In this document: positions 38,444-46,937 of the stretch, piece by piece
Layout of the letters: every line of letters begins with the position of its first letter
Position numbering within the stretch: the first letter of the stretch is position 1
Origin: Shewanella chilikensis
Lineage (GTDB): Bacteria > Pseudomonadota > Gammaproteobacteria > Enterobacterales > Shewanellaceae
DNA length: 64,000 nucleotides
NCBI RefSeq assembly: GCF_002836945.1
Contig: NZ_NIJM01000003.1
Location: forward strand, 1-64,000
Direction: 5' to 3'
Notes under the pieces: model-generated
What the model saw: only the letters and a program-made list of their open reading frames with translations
Databases searched by the model: none
Told to the model about the DNA's origin: nothing
Program-made: the position numbers and the translations under genes

Positions 38444-38466
38444 GAAGCGCATATCGCTCGAATGAC

Positions 38467-38492
38467 AACGCCGGCTTGATGCCGGCGTTATT
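38467..38492 (+). terminator. cctA terminator
   Basis: 9-bp stem AACGCCGGC / GCCGGCGTT with TTGAT loop followed by ATTGTTT. Confidence 0.8.
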
Positions 38493-38543
38493 GTTTCTGG
38501 CTTGCGCTTATCTCGAGCCCTGTATGGTGAGCCAAGATCTCTG

Positions 38544-39284
38544 TCAGTCTTTATCTACCGGCGTTGTTGGCAGATATTTATTGCCTGAAAACATAGCAGA
38601 AATAATACCGGGCTGACGCTTACGCTCGGCGTGGATCACTGCAACTATGTGCAGCAATATCAAGAGAAGCAACAGATATACGCTGTAGACATGTACTTTC
38701 CCTGCCAAGCCCTTGGCGCCCTTAATCGCTGCAGCTTTGTCTGGATTAACGCCTGTGTCATCATAGGGTTTGAGGCTGGCAGGCTCAACACCATCGGCGG
38801 CGATATATTCCTGAACCATGCCGCCCAGCGGTGGATAGAAGATGTCAGTACCGGCTCGCACCAAACCTGTCACCATAATCAGGGTCAGCAGACCAAACAG
38901 AGCGATGACCGCCAGTTTGCCCGCCGGATTATGGCCGAGATATTGTGGGTTTTCGCCTTTCTTGAGTGCTGCACGATAGCCTGCCAATTCCCCTTTTTTG
39001 GGGAGTAGTTTACCAAGACGGGCTTTGATAGGGCCGAATAATCCCCACAGTAATCTGAATGCCAGGTTGATGGCAAAGGCATAACCTATCCAGACGTGCA
39101 GTGTCTTCAGGCCGATTTTGGCGTCGAGACCACTGATCCCGAAGTCAGATTTGAACATCATTACCCCGCCGATGGTCATCATCAGCAGCACCAAAAGCAG
39201 GTTTATCCAATGAAAAAGGCGAGTAGGAAGATCCCAGGCCTTATAGCGAGACAGGCGCACTTCGCCCGCAGTATTTGTTTGCAT
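38544..39284 (-). CDS. Cytochrome b561-like membrane protein
   Basis: The 246-residue inner-membrane protein has four hydrophobic spans and His residues at heme positions (LFHWINLLLVL early, LHVWIGYAF, KVHVYSVYLLLLLILLHIVAVI late), matching the prokaryotic cytochrome b561 / hydrogenase b-subunit family. Such proteins exchange electrons between quinone and periplasmic c cytochromes. Convergent with cctA, it could be functionally linked to it. Confidence 0.88.
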   Translation of the reverse strand: MQTNTAGEVRLSRYKAWDLPTRLFHWINLLLVLLMMTIGGVMMFKSDFGISGLDAKIGLKTLHVWIGYAFAINLAFRLLWGLFGPIKARLGKLLPKKGELAGYRAALKKGENPQYLGHNPAGKLAVIALFGLLTLIMVTGLVRAGTDIFYPPLGGMVQEYIAADGVEPASLKPYDDTGVNPDKAAAIKGAKGLAGKVHVYSVYLLLLLILLHIVAVIHAERKRQPGIISAMFSGNKYLPTTPVDKD

Positions 39285-39477
39285 ATTTGATCCCCCAGAT
39301 CTGTTTTACCCCTTTATGTTAACGTCTGTAGCGGCGCTTGTTCAGTTAACTCTTATTCATTTTGAGTTTTTGGTAGAGATCTGTGCTTCCATTTCAAGCA
39401 GTTGTCTATTTTGATACGCATGTTCCGGCTATGTAGGTTTCGAGTTTTTAGCTGAGGGCAGCCTAGGTTTAATGTGA
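39285..39477. other. Intergenic region upstream of the cytochrome b561-like gene
   Basis: No intact gene. It should hold the promoter of the cytochrome b gene and, at its right side, possibly further decayed sequence of the regulator remnant that follows. Confidence 0.3.
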
Positions 39478-39790
39478 TGCATTGGCAGGGGGGGCCAGAT
39501 CTGCTCTGTTGACGGAGCTGATGTCGACATTCTATTGTTGAATTTGGCTACAGTGGAGTCGGCCTTGGGCTATAAGATTCTTAGACAGGTCGCCAGGAAT
39601 CGCGTTCACAAAGTGGCGTTACTGTATTATCCCGAAAAGGGTGGAGTATGAATGCCTGTTGTTGTCGTCTGCAGTCAAGACCCATCTTTATCGGATGTTT
39701 GGCAAACTGAATGTAAACAATCGAGCCCAGGTGATGGCCTGGGCCCAGCGTCACTTGATGGCCGATGTGGCCGAGAGTCAAGGCTCTTAA
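39478..39790 (+). pseudogene. Remnant of a LuxR-family (CsgD/VpsT-like) regulator
   Basis: Two out-of-frame pieces of one regulator are visible. From 39478 to 39651 a frame reads DVDILLLNLATVESALGYKI and later VALLYYPEK, resembling a degenerate receiver domain. From about 39635 to 39790 a second frame ends with SAVKTHLYRMFGKLNVNNRA and AQVMAWAQRHLM, the last two helices of a LuxR/NarL HTH, closest in style to CsgD (VKTHLYNLFKK, then a WAN motif). The linker and first HTH helices are deleted, so the gene is dead. Its stop overlaps the stop of the convergent M61 peptidase gene. Confidence 0.7.
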
Positions 39791-41541
39791 CCCAGCCAGG
39801 CCTTGGCTTTGGCTGGATCGGTGAGCTTGAGTGACACAGTATCTATTGCCGCCGGGTTGATAGGCAGTTGGCCTGTCATCAGTTCATCACGGCGGAAGAA
39901 GTGCAGCTCCAGATTATCGCCGGGCTCATATTGTTGCAGTTCATTTTCAAATTGAGCGCCGACCTGCAGACCATTGGCGGCAATCAGCAGGTCTTGAGGC
40001 GCGAGCCCGGCGCTGTGAGCCGCGCTGCCGTTGGTCACACTCACAATCCTTAACCCCAGGGCTTCAGCCTTGTAGCGGGCTCCGAAGCCGATTTTTTGCC
40101 CCTCAACATCCCCGCCGCCCTGATCCTGAGCGCTTTGGGCACTGCGAAGCTGCATCTCGATTCCGAATTGCGCCAGCAGGGGCGCCAGTGGCAACTCTTG
40201 GGTATTATCCAGAAAGGCAAATTCTGCGCTGGCATCCCGGCCAAGCAGCTCCTCATAAAGGCGGCGATGAGAGTCATCTTCAGTGCCTATCCCCTGGCTG
40301 CCAAAGGCCTGCCACAGCTTTTGCATCAGGTTATCCAGTGTGTATTTTCCCTGGGTTTCCAGTCTCAGAGTCAAGTCCAGATACAGGGCAAACAAAGCTC
40401 CCTTGGTGTAATAGCTGACGATGGCGTTGGCGGCGTTTTCATCCTGTTTGTAGAACTTGGTCCAGGCATTGAAGCTTGATTCTGTCAGGCTCTGCAACTG
40501 CCTGCCCGGCATGCGATACACCCGGGTCATGGTCTGGGATAACATCTCCAGATATTGCTCATTGGAAATCCTGTTGGCTCTGAGTGTCATCAGGTCATCA
40601 TAGTAGGAAGTGATACCTTCATAAGCCCACAGCTGACGGGTGTAGCTCTCAGCCTCCAGCGCATAGGGAATAAAGCTGGCAGGCTTAATGCGTTTGACGT
40701 TCCAGCTGTGGAAGTATTCGTGACTGCAGAGCGACAGATAAGTGCGGTAATCCTTGTTGACCGGCATCTCCATACTCAGCGGCAGATCCTTACGGGAGCA
40801 GTGCAGGGCGGTGGAGGCTCTGTGTTCCAGTCCTCCAAAGCCATTGCCCAATACCTGGGTCATAAACAGGTAGCGCTCAAACGGCGCTTCACCGAAGAGA
40901 CGGATCTGGCTTTCGCAAATAGCCTTGAGATCGTCAAGCAGCCTGGGCATGTGGCAGCGGTGACGCCCGGTCAGTATCACATCATGGCGCACGCCACAGG
41001 CTTCAAAGCTGCCGTGGGTAAAGGTGCCCATCTCCACTGGATGGTCGATAAGCTCATCATAGTTGGCGGCGCTGAAACGGCCGAACTGCCACTCTTCACC
41101 TTCGGTTCGACTCAGGGTTGTTGCCAGCTGCCAGTTGGCTTCCTCTTTGGGAGGCTGAATTTCCAGCTCCAGCGGCTCAAGCTCTTTGCCGGCCACCGCC
41201 AAAAAGACGCTGCTGCCGTTGAAAAAGCCGTGGGTCTGATCCAGGTGGGCGCTGCGCACCGACATATCCCAGGCATAAACCGAGTAGCGCAGATGCAGCG
41301 ACTCGGCATTGGAATCTATCTGCCAGCGCTGTTTGTCGAGCTGAGTAATGCTGAGCGGACGCTCCTGCTCATCAAAGGCTTTAAGATCTATGATATTGCG
41401 ACAAAAATCGCGAACCATGTAGCTGCCCGGGATCCAGGATGGCAACCAAAGTTCTTGTCTTGGGGCTGGTGCCTGAATGGTGATTTTGACCTCGAACAGG
41501 TGAGCGTGGGGATCTATGGGGCAAATCTGATAACTGATCAT
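39787..41541 (-). CDS. M61-family peptidase with PDZ domain
   Basis: The 584-residue product resembles glycyl aminopeptidases. An N-terminal beta-rich domain is followed by the gluzincin core with HEYFH at 274-278 and downstream Glu (LWAYEGITSYYDD, Glu308), and a C-terminal PDZ domain (GLRIVSVTNGSAAHSAGLAP, then DLLIAANG). No signal peptide is seen. Function in the cell is unknown; members cut peptides with N-terminal Gly or Ala. The long antisense frame 40555-41556 is a shadow. Confidence 0.9.
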   Translation of the reverse strand: MISYQICPIDPHAHLFEVKITIQAPAPRQELWLPSWIPGSYMVRDFCRNIIDLKAFDEQERPLSITQLDKQRWQIDSNAESLHLRYSVYAWDMSVRSAHLDQTHGFFNGSSVFLAVAGKELEPLELEIQPPKEEANWQLATTLSRTEGEEWQFGRFSAANYDELIDHPVEMGTFTHGSFEACGVRHDVILTGRHRCHMPRLLDDLKAICESQIRLFGEAPFERYLFMTQVLGNGFGGLEHRASTALHCSRKDLPLSMEMPVNKDYRTYLSLCSHEYFHSWNVKRIKPASFIPYALEAESYTRQLWAYEGITSYYDDLMTLRANRISNEQYLEMLSQTMTRVYRMPGRQLQSLTESSFNAWTKFYKQDENAANAIVSYYTKGALFALYLDLTLRLETQGKYTLDNLMQKLWQAFGSQGIGTEDDSHRRLYEELLGRDASAEFAFLDNTQELPLAPLLAQFGIEMQLRSAQSAQDQGGGDVEGQKIGFGARYKAEALGLRIVSVTNGSAAHSAGLAPQDLLIAANGLQVGAQFENELQQYEPGDNLELHFFRRDELMTGQLPINPAAIDTVSLKLTDPAKAKAWLG

Positions 41542-41780
41542 CTGATATCCGTGTGAATCGTTGGCGAGTGCCGGGAGCCAAATTGGGTGCTATCCGGCTG
41601 AGCATGGCGACAATGCTGCCAAAAAAGCCAGGCTGCGGCAATTACTTGCCGAGTTTTAAATAGCTTGGGGTTCAAATCGCCGTGGCCGATTACATCTCCG
41701 GGCCGAATGGTATTATACTGCCAAGAACACAGAGGTTTGGCCCTTGGGCCGAGCCTGAACCGACACACCGGAGTGGCAAA

Positions 41781-42137
41781 ATGGCCGAAGAAACCATATT
41801 CAGCAAAATTATCCGCCGTGAAATTCCCACGGACATACTGTATCAGGACGAACTGGTAACCGCCTTTCGGGACATCAATCCCAAGGCGCCCACCCACGTG
41901 CTGATAGTGCCCAATCATCTGATCCCCACGGTCAATGACGCCAAGGCCTCTGACGAGCAGGCCATAGGCCGTATGGTGACTGTGGCCGCCAAGCTGGCCA
42001 CCGAGGCCGGGATCGCCGAGGACGGTTATCGTTTAATCATCAACTGTAATGAACATGGCGGCCAGGAAGTGTTCCACATCCACATGCATCTGCTTGGCGG
42101 TAAAGCCTTGGGGCCTATGGTGAGTTCAGCGTCATGA
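41781..42137 (+). CDS. hinT: HIT-family nucleotide hydrolase HinT
   Basis: The 118-residue HIT protein hydrolyses purine phosphoramidates. [20 protein letters not shown] is the family start and HIHMHLLGG holds the catalytic His triad. Overlaps the next gene by four bases. In E. coli hinT precedes ycfL, lpoB and thiK; here two hotdog genes intervene before ycfL. Confidence 0.95.
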   Translation: MAEETIFSKIIRREIPTDILYQDELVTAFRDINPKAPTHVLIVPNHLIPTVNDAKASDEQAIGRMVTVAAKLATEAGIAEDGYRLIINCNEHGGQEVFHIHMHLLGGKALGPMVSSAS

Positions 42138-42634
42138 AAGTCAATCCGGAGTTTTTCCCGCTGACGACCCTGGCTACCCGTTTCGTCAACCAGTTGGCCC
42201 AGTGCCGCCGCCTCGGGCTCAAGGTGCATGAGGCCAGTGAGCACCATGTACTGATAGAATTGCCTTACAGCACCGAGCTGGTGGGTTACCCTGAAACCGG
42301 GGTTATTCATGGTGGGGTTATCACTACTTTGATGGATACTGCCAGTGGCTGTGCCGTGGTTTGTGCCATCAAGGACAAATATGGTTCGCTGGAGATCTCG
42401 CCGACTTTGGATCTGCGGGTGGACTATATGAAGCCCGCCGAGCCCCACAAGCCGGTGTATGGTTTTGCCGAGTGTTATAAGTTGTCATCCAGCGTAGCGT
42501 TCACCCGGGCCATTGCCTATCAGGACAGCATAGACGACCCCATCGCCCATGCGGTTGGCTCCTTTATGCGGATAAGCCCTGAAATGATAGGGGATACTTT
42601 CCGCAAGGCACTGATGGGTGAGGAGACGAAATGA
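42134..42634 (+). CDS. Hotdog-fold thioesterase (PaaI type), first
   Basis: The 166-residue protein has the PaaI-type signature [17 protein letters not shown] and a helix-strand hotdog pattern. These act on acyl-CoA or aryl-CoA thioesters. It overlaps hinT and the next gene by four bases each, so all are coupled. Substrate unknown. Confidence 0.85.
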   Translation: MKVNPEFFPLTTLATRFVNQLAQCRRLGLKVHEASEHHVLIELPYSTELVGYPETGVIHGGVITTLMDTASGCAVVCAIKDKYGSLEISPTLDLRVDYMKPAEPHKPVYGFAECYKLSSSVAFTRAIAYQDSIDDPIAHAVGSFMRISPEMIGDTFRKALMGEETK

Positions 42635-43083
42635 CAGATCCCAAGGCATCCCTGGATGTAAAAAGCATAGTTGCAAAAGTGACAGAAACCAATGATTTCA
42701 GTCACTTGCTTGAGCATGTGCCCTACGCCCGCTTTATTGGCATGTTGGTTGAAAGGTTTGGCGATGAACTGGTGTTTCGTCTGCCGGCCAAAGATGACAA
42801 CATAGGTAACCCGGTACTGCCGGCCATTCACGGCGGGGTGATAGCCGGGTTTATGGAGATGTCGGCCATCATCCAGCTTATGGTGTTTATGCAAACCAGT
42901 AAGGTGCCCAAGGTAGTTGATTTTTCCATCGACTATTTACGTGCCGGTTATCATAAGGACAGCTTCGCCGAGTGCCGAATTACCCGTCAGGGACGGCGAG
43001 TGGCCAATGTCAATATCGACTGCTGGCAAACCAACCGCAAGCAGTTGATTGCAACCGCCCGGGCACACTTTTTGATTGATTGA
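42631..43083 (+). CDS. Hotdog-fold thioesterase-like protein, second
   Basis: 150 residues with HGGVIAGFMEMSAIIQL in the signature position. The acid residue seen in the partner (D in LMDTA) is E here. The two proteins differ but share length and fold and are translationally coupled, so they could form a heteromer. Confidence 0.83.
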   Translation: MTDPKASLDVKSIVAKVTETNDFSHLLEHVPYARFIGMLVERFGDELVFRLPAKDDNIGNPVLPAIHGGVIAGFMEMSAIIQLMVFMQTSKVPKVVDFSIDYLRAGYHKDSFAECRITRQGRRVANVNIDCWQTNRKQLIATARAHFLID

Positions 43084-43100
43084 GAATAAGGGATTGGCAG

Positions 43101-43490
43101 ATGAAAAAAGTCTTGGTAATAGCAGCAACCCTGCTGGCTCTGGCAGGCTGCGCCAACCATACGGCCGGGGTGTATGCCAGCTCGACCGGTGAAAGCCGTA
43201 TCGACAATAGCAGCTTTGCCCGCTCTGTAAGTGTCGGTGATCTTATGGCCAGAGGCGAGGGCGGCTTGCTCAGAGGCACAGCCACAATCAGCAGCAAAGT
43301 CGCTACCGATATGCGCATTCAATACAAATTCACCTGGTATGATGCCAGCGGCTATACCCTGGATGATGAAGGTGTGTCCTGGAAGTCGGTTAAGCTGCAT
43401 GGTAAACAGCAGTTGCAGGTGAGCGCCGTGGCGCCGAATCCGACCGCCAGCCGTTTTGAGATCTATGTGCGCGAGGCCTTTTCAAACTAA
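43101..43490 (+). CDS. YcfL-like lipoprotein (DUF1425)
   Basis: 129 residues with lipobox LAGC (Cys17). The middle (MRIQYKFTWYDASGYTLDD) and C-terminus match YcfL, a lipoprotein of unknown role encoded between hinT and lpoB in E. coli. Neighbour hinT supports this. The RBS before ATG 43101 is weak (AAGGGA). Confidence 0.8.
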   Translation: MKKVLVIAATLLALAGCANHTAGVYASSTGESRIDNSSFARSVSVGDLMARGEGGLLRGTATISSKVATDMRIQYKFTWYDASGYTLDDEGVSWKSVKLHGKQQLQVSAVAPNPTASRFEIYVREAFSN

Positions 43491-43513
43491 AAGTTGAAAC
43501 CTCGGCACCACTG

Positions 43514-43578
43514 CCGCCCGAGCCATTATTCCCGTTGAATGCTCAACACTCGGGAGTATTGGAGTGGGCGGTTTTTTT
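43514..43578 (+). terminator. Terminator after ycfL-like gene
   Basis: CCGCCC at 43514-43519 pairs with GGGCGG at 43566-43571, followed by seven Ts, with an inner CCCG/CGGG pairing (43531-43534 with 43551-43554). Large but plausible intrinsic terminator isolating the riboswitch transcript. Confidence 0.55.
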
Positions 43579-43644
43579 ATGCCCTCGGGTACAATTTGGC
43601 AACCTGGCTCACTTTTGTTGGTAACTCGTGTATACTGGCCCGCG

Positions 43645-43735
43645 CCAAGGGGTGTTTACCGCATTGCGGTTGACTGAGATGTCGTATGACGAACCCTTAG
43701 AACCTGATCCGGCTAGTACCGGCGTAGGAATGGGC
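43645..43735 (+). promoter_or_regulatory. TPP riboswitch (thi-box)
   Basis: The conserved core of the thiamine-pyrophosphate aptamer is present: GGGGTG, then CTGAGAT, then ACCCTTAGAACCTGATCC and GGCTAGTACCGGCGTAGGAA. A -10 element TATACT lies at 43631-43636. About 70 bases separate the aptamer from the receptor start, room for a translational expression platform that masks the RBS. It should turn off the downstream thiamine-uptake operon when TPP is abundant. Confidence 0.95.
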
Positions 43736-43802
43736 CACAATTCGTGCACTTTCAACTCGCTTTCTTATTGCCGGATCTCAAACAGTGAATATTTGAGGTC
43801 CT

Positions 43803-45959
43803 ATGTCCAAGTTTACCGTACCTACTCTGCTTGCCAGCACCATTCAGATGTTGCTGTGGGCACCCGTTCATGCCGCCGATAATCCCGGCGTTGAAAATCA
43901 AGATGAGCAACAAGCCATGGAAGTGATAGTCGTCAGCGGCGACTTTCGTGGTCTGACGCTGGAAAAGATGCCCTCCAGCGTGACTGTTATCGACGAGCAG
44001 CGCATTGAAGATCAAGGCGCCGAGCATTTCGAAGACATGTTGGGTAACGTAGCCAACTTCAACTGGTCAGGTGCCAGCTCCCGGCCAAGATACTTCCAGA
44101 TCCGCGGTGTAGGTGAGCAGGAGCAATACCAGGGAGCGCCCAACTCCTCTGTGGGCTTTATTATCGATGATATCGATCTCTCCGGGCTGGGCAGCGTTTC
44201 CAGCCTGTACGACCTGCAGCAGTTTGAAGTGCTGCGCGGCCCCCAGGGCACCCGCTATGGCGCCAATGCCCTGGCCGGTCTTATCTATCTCAAGAGCAAT
44301 GATCCCACAGACGTGTTCGAGCACGGCGCCGAAGTCTCGCTCGGTAATGATAATCTGCAAACCTTTAGCGGCTTCAGCTCCGGCCCAGTGACTGATTCCG
44401 GCAAGCTGCTCTATCGTGTGGCGCTGCAGCAACACAAGCAGAACGGTTATCGCGACAACCTGTATCTGGGCCGTGACGATACCAATGAGCGTGATGAATT
44501 CAGCGGCCGTATCAAGCTGCGCTGGTACGCCACCGACAAATTGCAGGCGGACTTCACTCTACTGCATGCCGATTTTGACAATGGTTATGATGCCTGGACT
44601 TTGGACAATAACGGCTTCGATACCATTACCGATGCGCCGGGCGTCGACAAGCAGCGCACCACGGGATCCAGTCTCAAGCTGAGCTATACCGGCTTTGAGG
44701 CTTTTGAGCTGGTGTCCCTGTCAAGCTATGCCGCTACAGATCATCATCACGGTTACGACGGTGACTGGGCCAACCCGGATTACTGGGCCGGGAAAGAGTG
44801 CGGCGGCGCACCCTGTGAGTACGATTACACCTGGGATAAACGCGGCGAGCGGCGCACTCTGTCACAGGAGTTCAGATTCAGCTCTAACGAGGCCGGGCGG
44901 ATTTTCGGCGGCAGCACAGACTGGCTGGCCGGGCTCTATTTTATGGATCTCGATGAGGACAATGATCTCTACTCTGAATACAACAGCTGGCCGGATGAAG
45001 TGCTGACTTCCCGCTACAGCGCCAGTAACTATGCGGTGTTTGCCCAGTTGGACTCAGATCTGGGGGCGGGCTACAGCCTGTCTATCGGTGCTCGTATTGA
45101 GCGACGTGAGAGTGACTACAGCGACAGCAATGGTGATGCCTTTAGCCCATCGGAAAATATGTGGGGTGGCCATATCGCCCTGTCCAAGGCGCTGGCTGAA
45201 CACCATGAAGCCTATGTTCGGATAGCCAGGGGCTACAAGGCTGGTGGTTTCAATATGACGCTGCCCCAGGAGCTGGCCGACAAGAAAGAGTTCGATACCG
45301 AAATCCTCTACAACTATGAACTGGGGCTGAAATCCAGCTGGGCCGATGGCTTGTTGGATACTCGTCTGGCACTGTTCTTTATGGACAGGGAAGATCAGCA
45401 GGTAGCGGCCTCGCTGCAGGATCCTGTCGATCCCCAGCGCTTTATTCTGTTCACCGAAAACGCCGGCAGCTCCAATAACTATGGCGCCGAGCTGGAAGCC
45501 AACTGGTATCCCACAGATTCACTGCAGTTCTACACCAGCCTTGGGTATCTGCAGACAGAATACGGTGATTACCTGTATCAGGATAAATATGGCAACCCTG
45601 TGGATCTCAGTGGCCGGGAACTGGCCCACTCGCCGAGATGGACCTATAGTCTCGGCATGACCTGGCGCAATGACATGGGCTGGTTTGCCAACCTCAACAG
45701 CAGTGGCAAGAGTGCGTTCTACTACTCAGACAGCAATGATTCCCGATCTGAAGACTATCAGGTGGTCAACGCCAAGCTGGGATATGAGACCGAAAAGTGG
45801 TCGGTTTACCTCTGGGGCCGCAACCTGTTCGATGAAAAATACGGCGTGCGCGGTTTCTACTTCGGCAATGAGCCGGATCAGGACTGGGCCGAGAAGCAAT
45901 ATATCCGCTACGGGGACCCACGCCAGATTGGTGTGACCTTCAAGGTCAAATTTATCTGA
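43803..45959 (+). CDS. TonB-dependent outer-membrane receptor, probably for thiamine
   Basis: The 718-residue protein has a signal peptide (cleaved near VHAAD), a TonB box-like MEVIVVSG, a plug domain (VGFIIDDIDLSGLGS and FEVLRGPQGTRYGANALAGL) and a 22-strand-type barrel ending in the aromatic/Ile C-terminus VKFI. The TPP riboswitch just upstream and the thiamine genes downstream identify the substrate as thiamine or a close relative (inference from regulon). Confidence 0.9.
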   Translation: MSKFTVPTLLASTIQMLLWAPVHAADNPGVENQDEQQAMEVIVVSGDFRGLTLEKMPSSVTVIDEQRIEDQGAEHFEDMLGNVANFNWSGASSRPRYFQIRGVGEQEQYQGAPNSSVGFIIDDIDLSGLGSVSSLYDLQQFEVLRGPQGTRYGANALAGLIYLKSNDPTDVFEHGAEVSLGNDNLQTFSGFSSGPVTDSGKLLYRVALQQHKQNGYRDNLYLGRDDTNERDEFSGRIKLRWYATDKLQADFTLLHADFDNGYDAWTLDNNGFDTITDAPGVDKQRTTGSSLKLSYTGFEAFELVSLSSYAATDHHHGYDGDWANPDYWAGKECGGAPCEYDYTWDKRGERRTLSQEFRFSSNEAGRIFGGSTDWLAGLYFMDLDEDNDLYSEYNSWPDEVLTSRYSASNYAVFAQLDSDLGAGYSLSIGARIERRESDYSDSNGDAFSPSENMWGGHIALSKALAEHHEAYVRIARGYKAGGFNMTLPQELADKKEFDTEILYNYELGLKSSWADGLLDTRLALFFMDREDQQVAASLQDPVDPQRFILFTENAGSSNNYGAELEANWYPTDSLQFYTSLGYLQTEYGDYLYQDKYGNPVDLSGRELAHSPRWTYSLGMTWRNDMGWFANLNSSGKSAFYYSDSNDSRSEDYQVVNAKLGYETEKWSVYLWGRNLFDEKYGVRGFYFGNEPDQDWAEKQYIRYGDPRQIGVTFKVKFI

Positions 45960-45978
45960 TGGCATAAGCCGTTGTCGG

Positions 45979-46002
45979 CCGGGGCGTGTAGCAGTGCCCC
46001 GG
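45979..46002 (+). repeat. Intercistronic hairpin between receptor and YkoF-like gene
   Basis: CCGGGGC and GCCCCGG form a 7-bp stem with a 10-base loop and no T run, so it is more likely an mRNA-processing or stability element than a terminator. It may lower expression of the downstream genes relative to the receptor. Confidence 0.4.
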
Positions 46003-46022
46003 TTCATTACAGGAGATGTAAA

Positions 46023-46283
46023 ATGAAGTTAACTGCCGAAATCAGCATGTATCCGCTCCACGATGAGTATCTGGAGCCTATTCAATGGTTTATCAAGCGC
46101 CTGGACACTTATGCCAACATAGAGAGAACCACCAATGCCATGGCGACACAGGTGTGCGGTGATTATGCCGAGGTGATGGCCATGCTGGCCACTGAGATGC
46201 AGGCAGCGCACGAGAAATTTGGCAAGGCGGTGTTTGTCTGTAAATTTATCGGCGGTGAGCTGAACTTGGGCCACAGGGAATAA
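46023..46283 (+). CDS. Single-domain YkoF-like thiamine/HMP-binding protein
   Basis: The 86-residue product (MKLTAEISMYPLHDEYLEPI start) matches one half of the YkoF fold: SMYPL, a helix with IQWFIKRL, then NAMATQVCGDYAEVMAML, and VFVCKFIGG. Bacillus YkoF is a tandem of two such units that binds thiamine; a single unit probably dimerises. No signal peptide, so cytoplasmic. Good RBS (AGGAG). Confidence 0.75.
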   Translation: MKLTAEISMYPLHDEYLEPIQWFIKRLDTYANIERTTNAMATQVCGDYAEVMAMLATEMQAAHEKFGKAVFVCKFIGGELNLGHRE

Positions 46284-46286
46284 CCC

Positions 46287-46937
46287 ATGAGTGAATTCTG
46301 GCACTGGCTCGCCGAGGCCGGCTCTCAGGCCCAGGGAATGGGCGCTTGGGAAGCGGTAGCCGTGGTATTGGCCTTGGCCTATCTGCTGCTGGCCATGAAA
46401 GCCAATATCTGGTGTTGGGCGGCAGCCTTTGCCAGCACTGCCATCTACACTGTGCTGTTCTGGAAAGTCGCGCTGCTGATGGAGTCAGTGCTCAACGTCT
46501 ATTACATGGCGATGGCGTTGTACGGATACTGGCTCTGGCGCCGGGGTGGGGAAAACCATCAAGGAGTGGCTGTGACCTCCTGGCCCTGGCAGCGGCACCT
46601 GGTGCTGATTTTGTTGACTGGGTTGGTGTCTCTGTTTGTCGGTCATATGATGGCGACTTTCACTCAGGCAGCCTTTCCCTACCTGGATGCGGCAACCAGC
46701 TGTTTTGCTGTGATGACGACTTTTCTGGTGGCGCGCAAAGTGCTGGAAAACTGGCTCTATTGGGTGGTTATCGATCTGGTGTCCATCTATCTCTATTTAA
46801 GCAAGGGCTTGATGTTGACCTCACTCTTGTTTGTGCTCTACGTGGGGATGGCGGTAGCCGGATACTTTATCTGGCGCGCCAGAGCTCAGGAGTCCCGCGG
46901 TCGTGATTCCTCACAGCTTGAAAGCGGCGCGGCATGA
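46287..46937 (+). CDS. pnuT: PnuC-family transporter, PnuT type (thiamine)
   Basis: 216 residues with about seven spans. The C-terminal signature ENWLYWVVIDLVSIYLYLSK is that of PnuC-family facilitators. In riboswitch-controlled operons these are called PnuT and move thiamine, not nicotinamide riboside. It sits 3 bases after the YkoF-like gene and overlaps the kinase gene by 4 bases, so transport and phosphorylation trapping are coupled. Confidence 0.88.
   Translation: MSEFWHWLAEAGSQAQGMGAWEAVAVVLALAYLLLAMKANIWCWAAAFASTAIYTVLFWKVALLMESVLNVYYMAMALYGYWLWRRGGENHQGVAVTSWPWQRHLVLILLTGLVSLFVGHMMATFTQAAFPYLDAATSCFAVMTTFLVARKVLENWLYWVVIDLVSIYLYLSKGLMLTSLLFVLYVGMAVAGYFIWRARAQESRGRDSSQLESGAA

Noticed and set aside
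40555..41556. 333-codon plus-strand frame opposite the M61 peptidase gene
   Set aside because: The minus-strand protein has HEXXH and PDZ motifs; this frame has none and no ribosome site.
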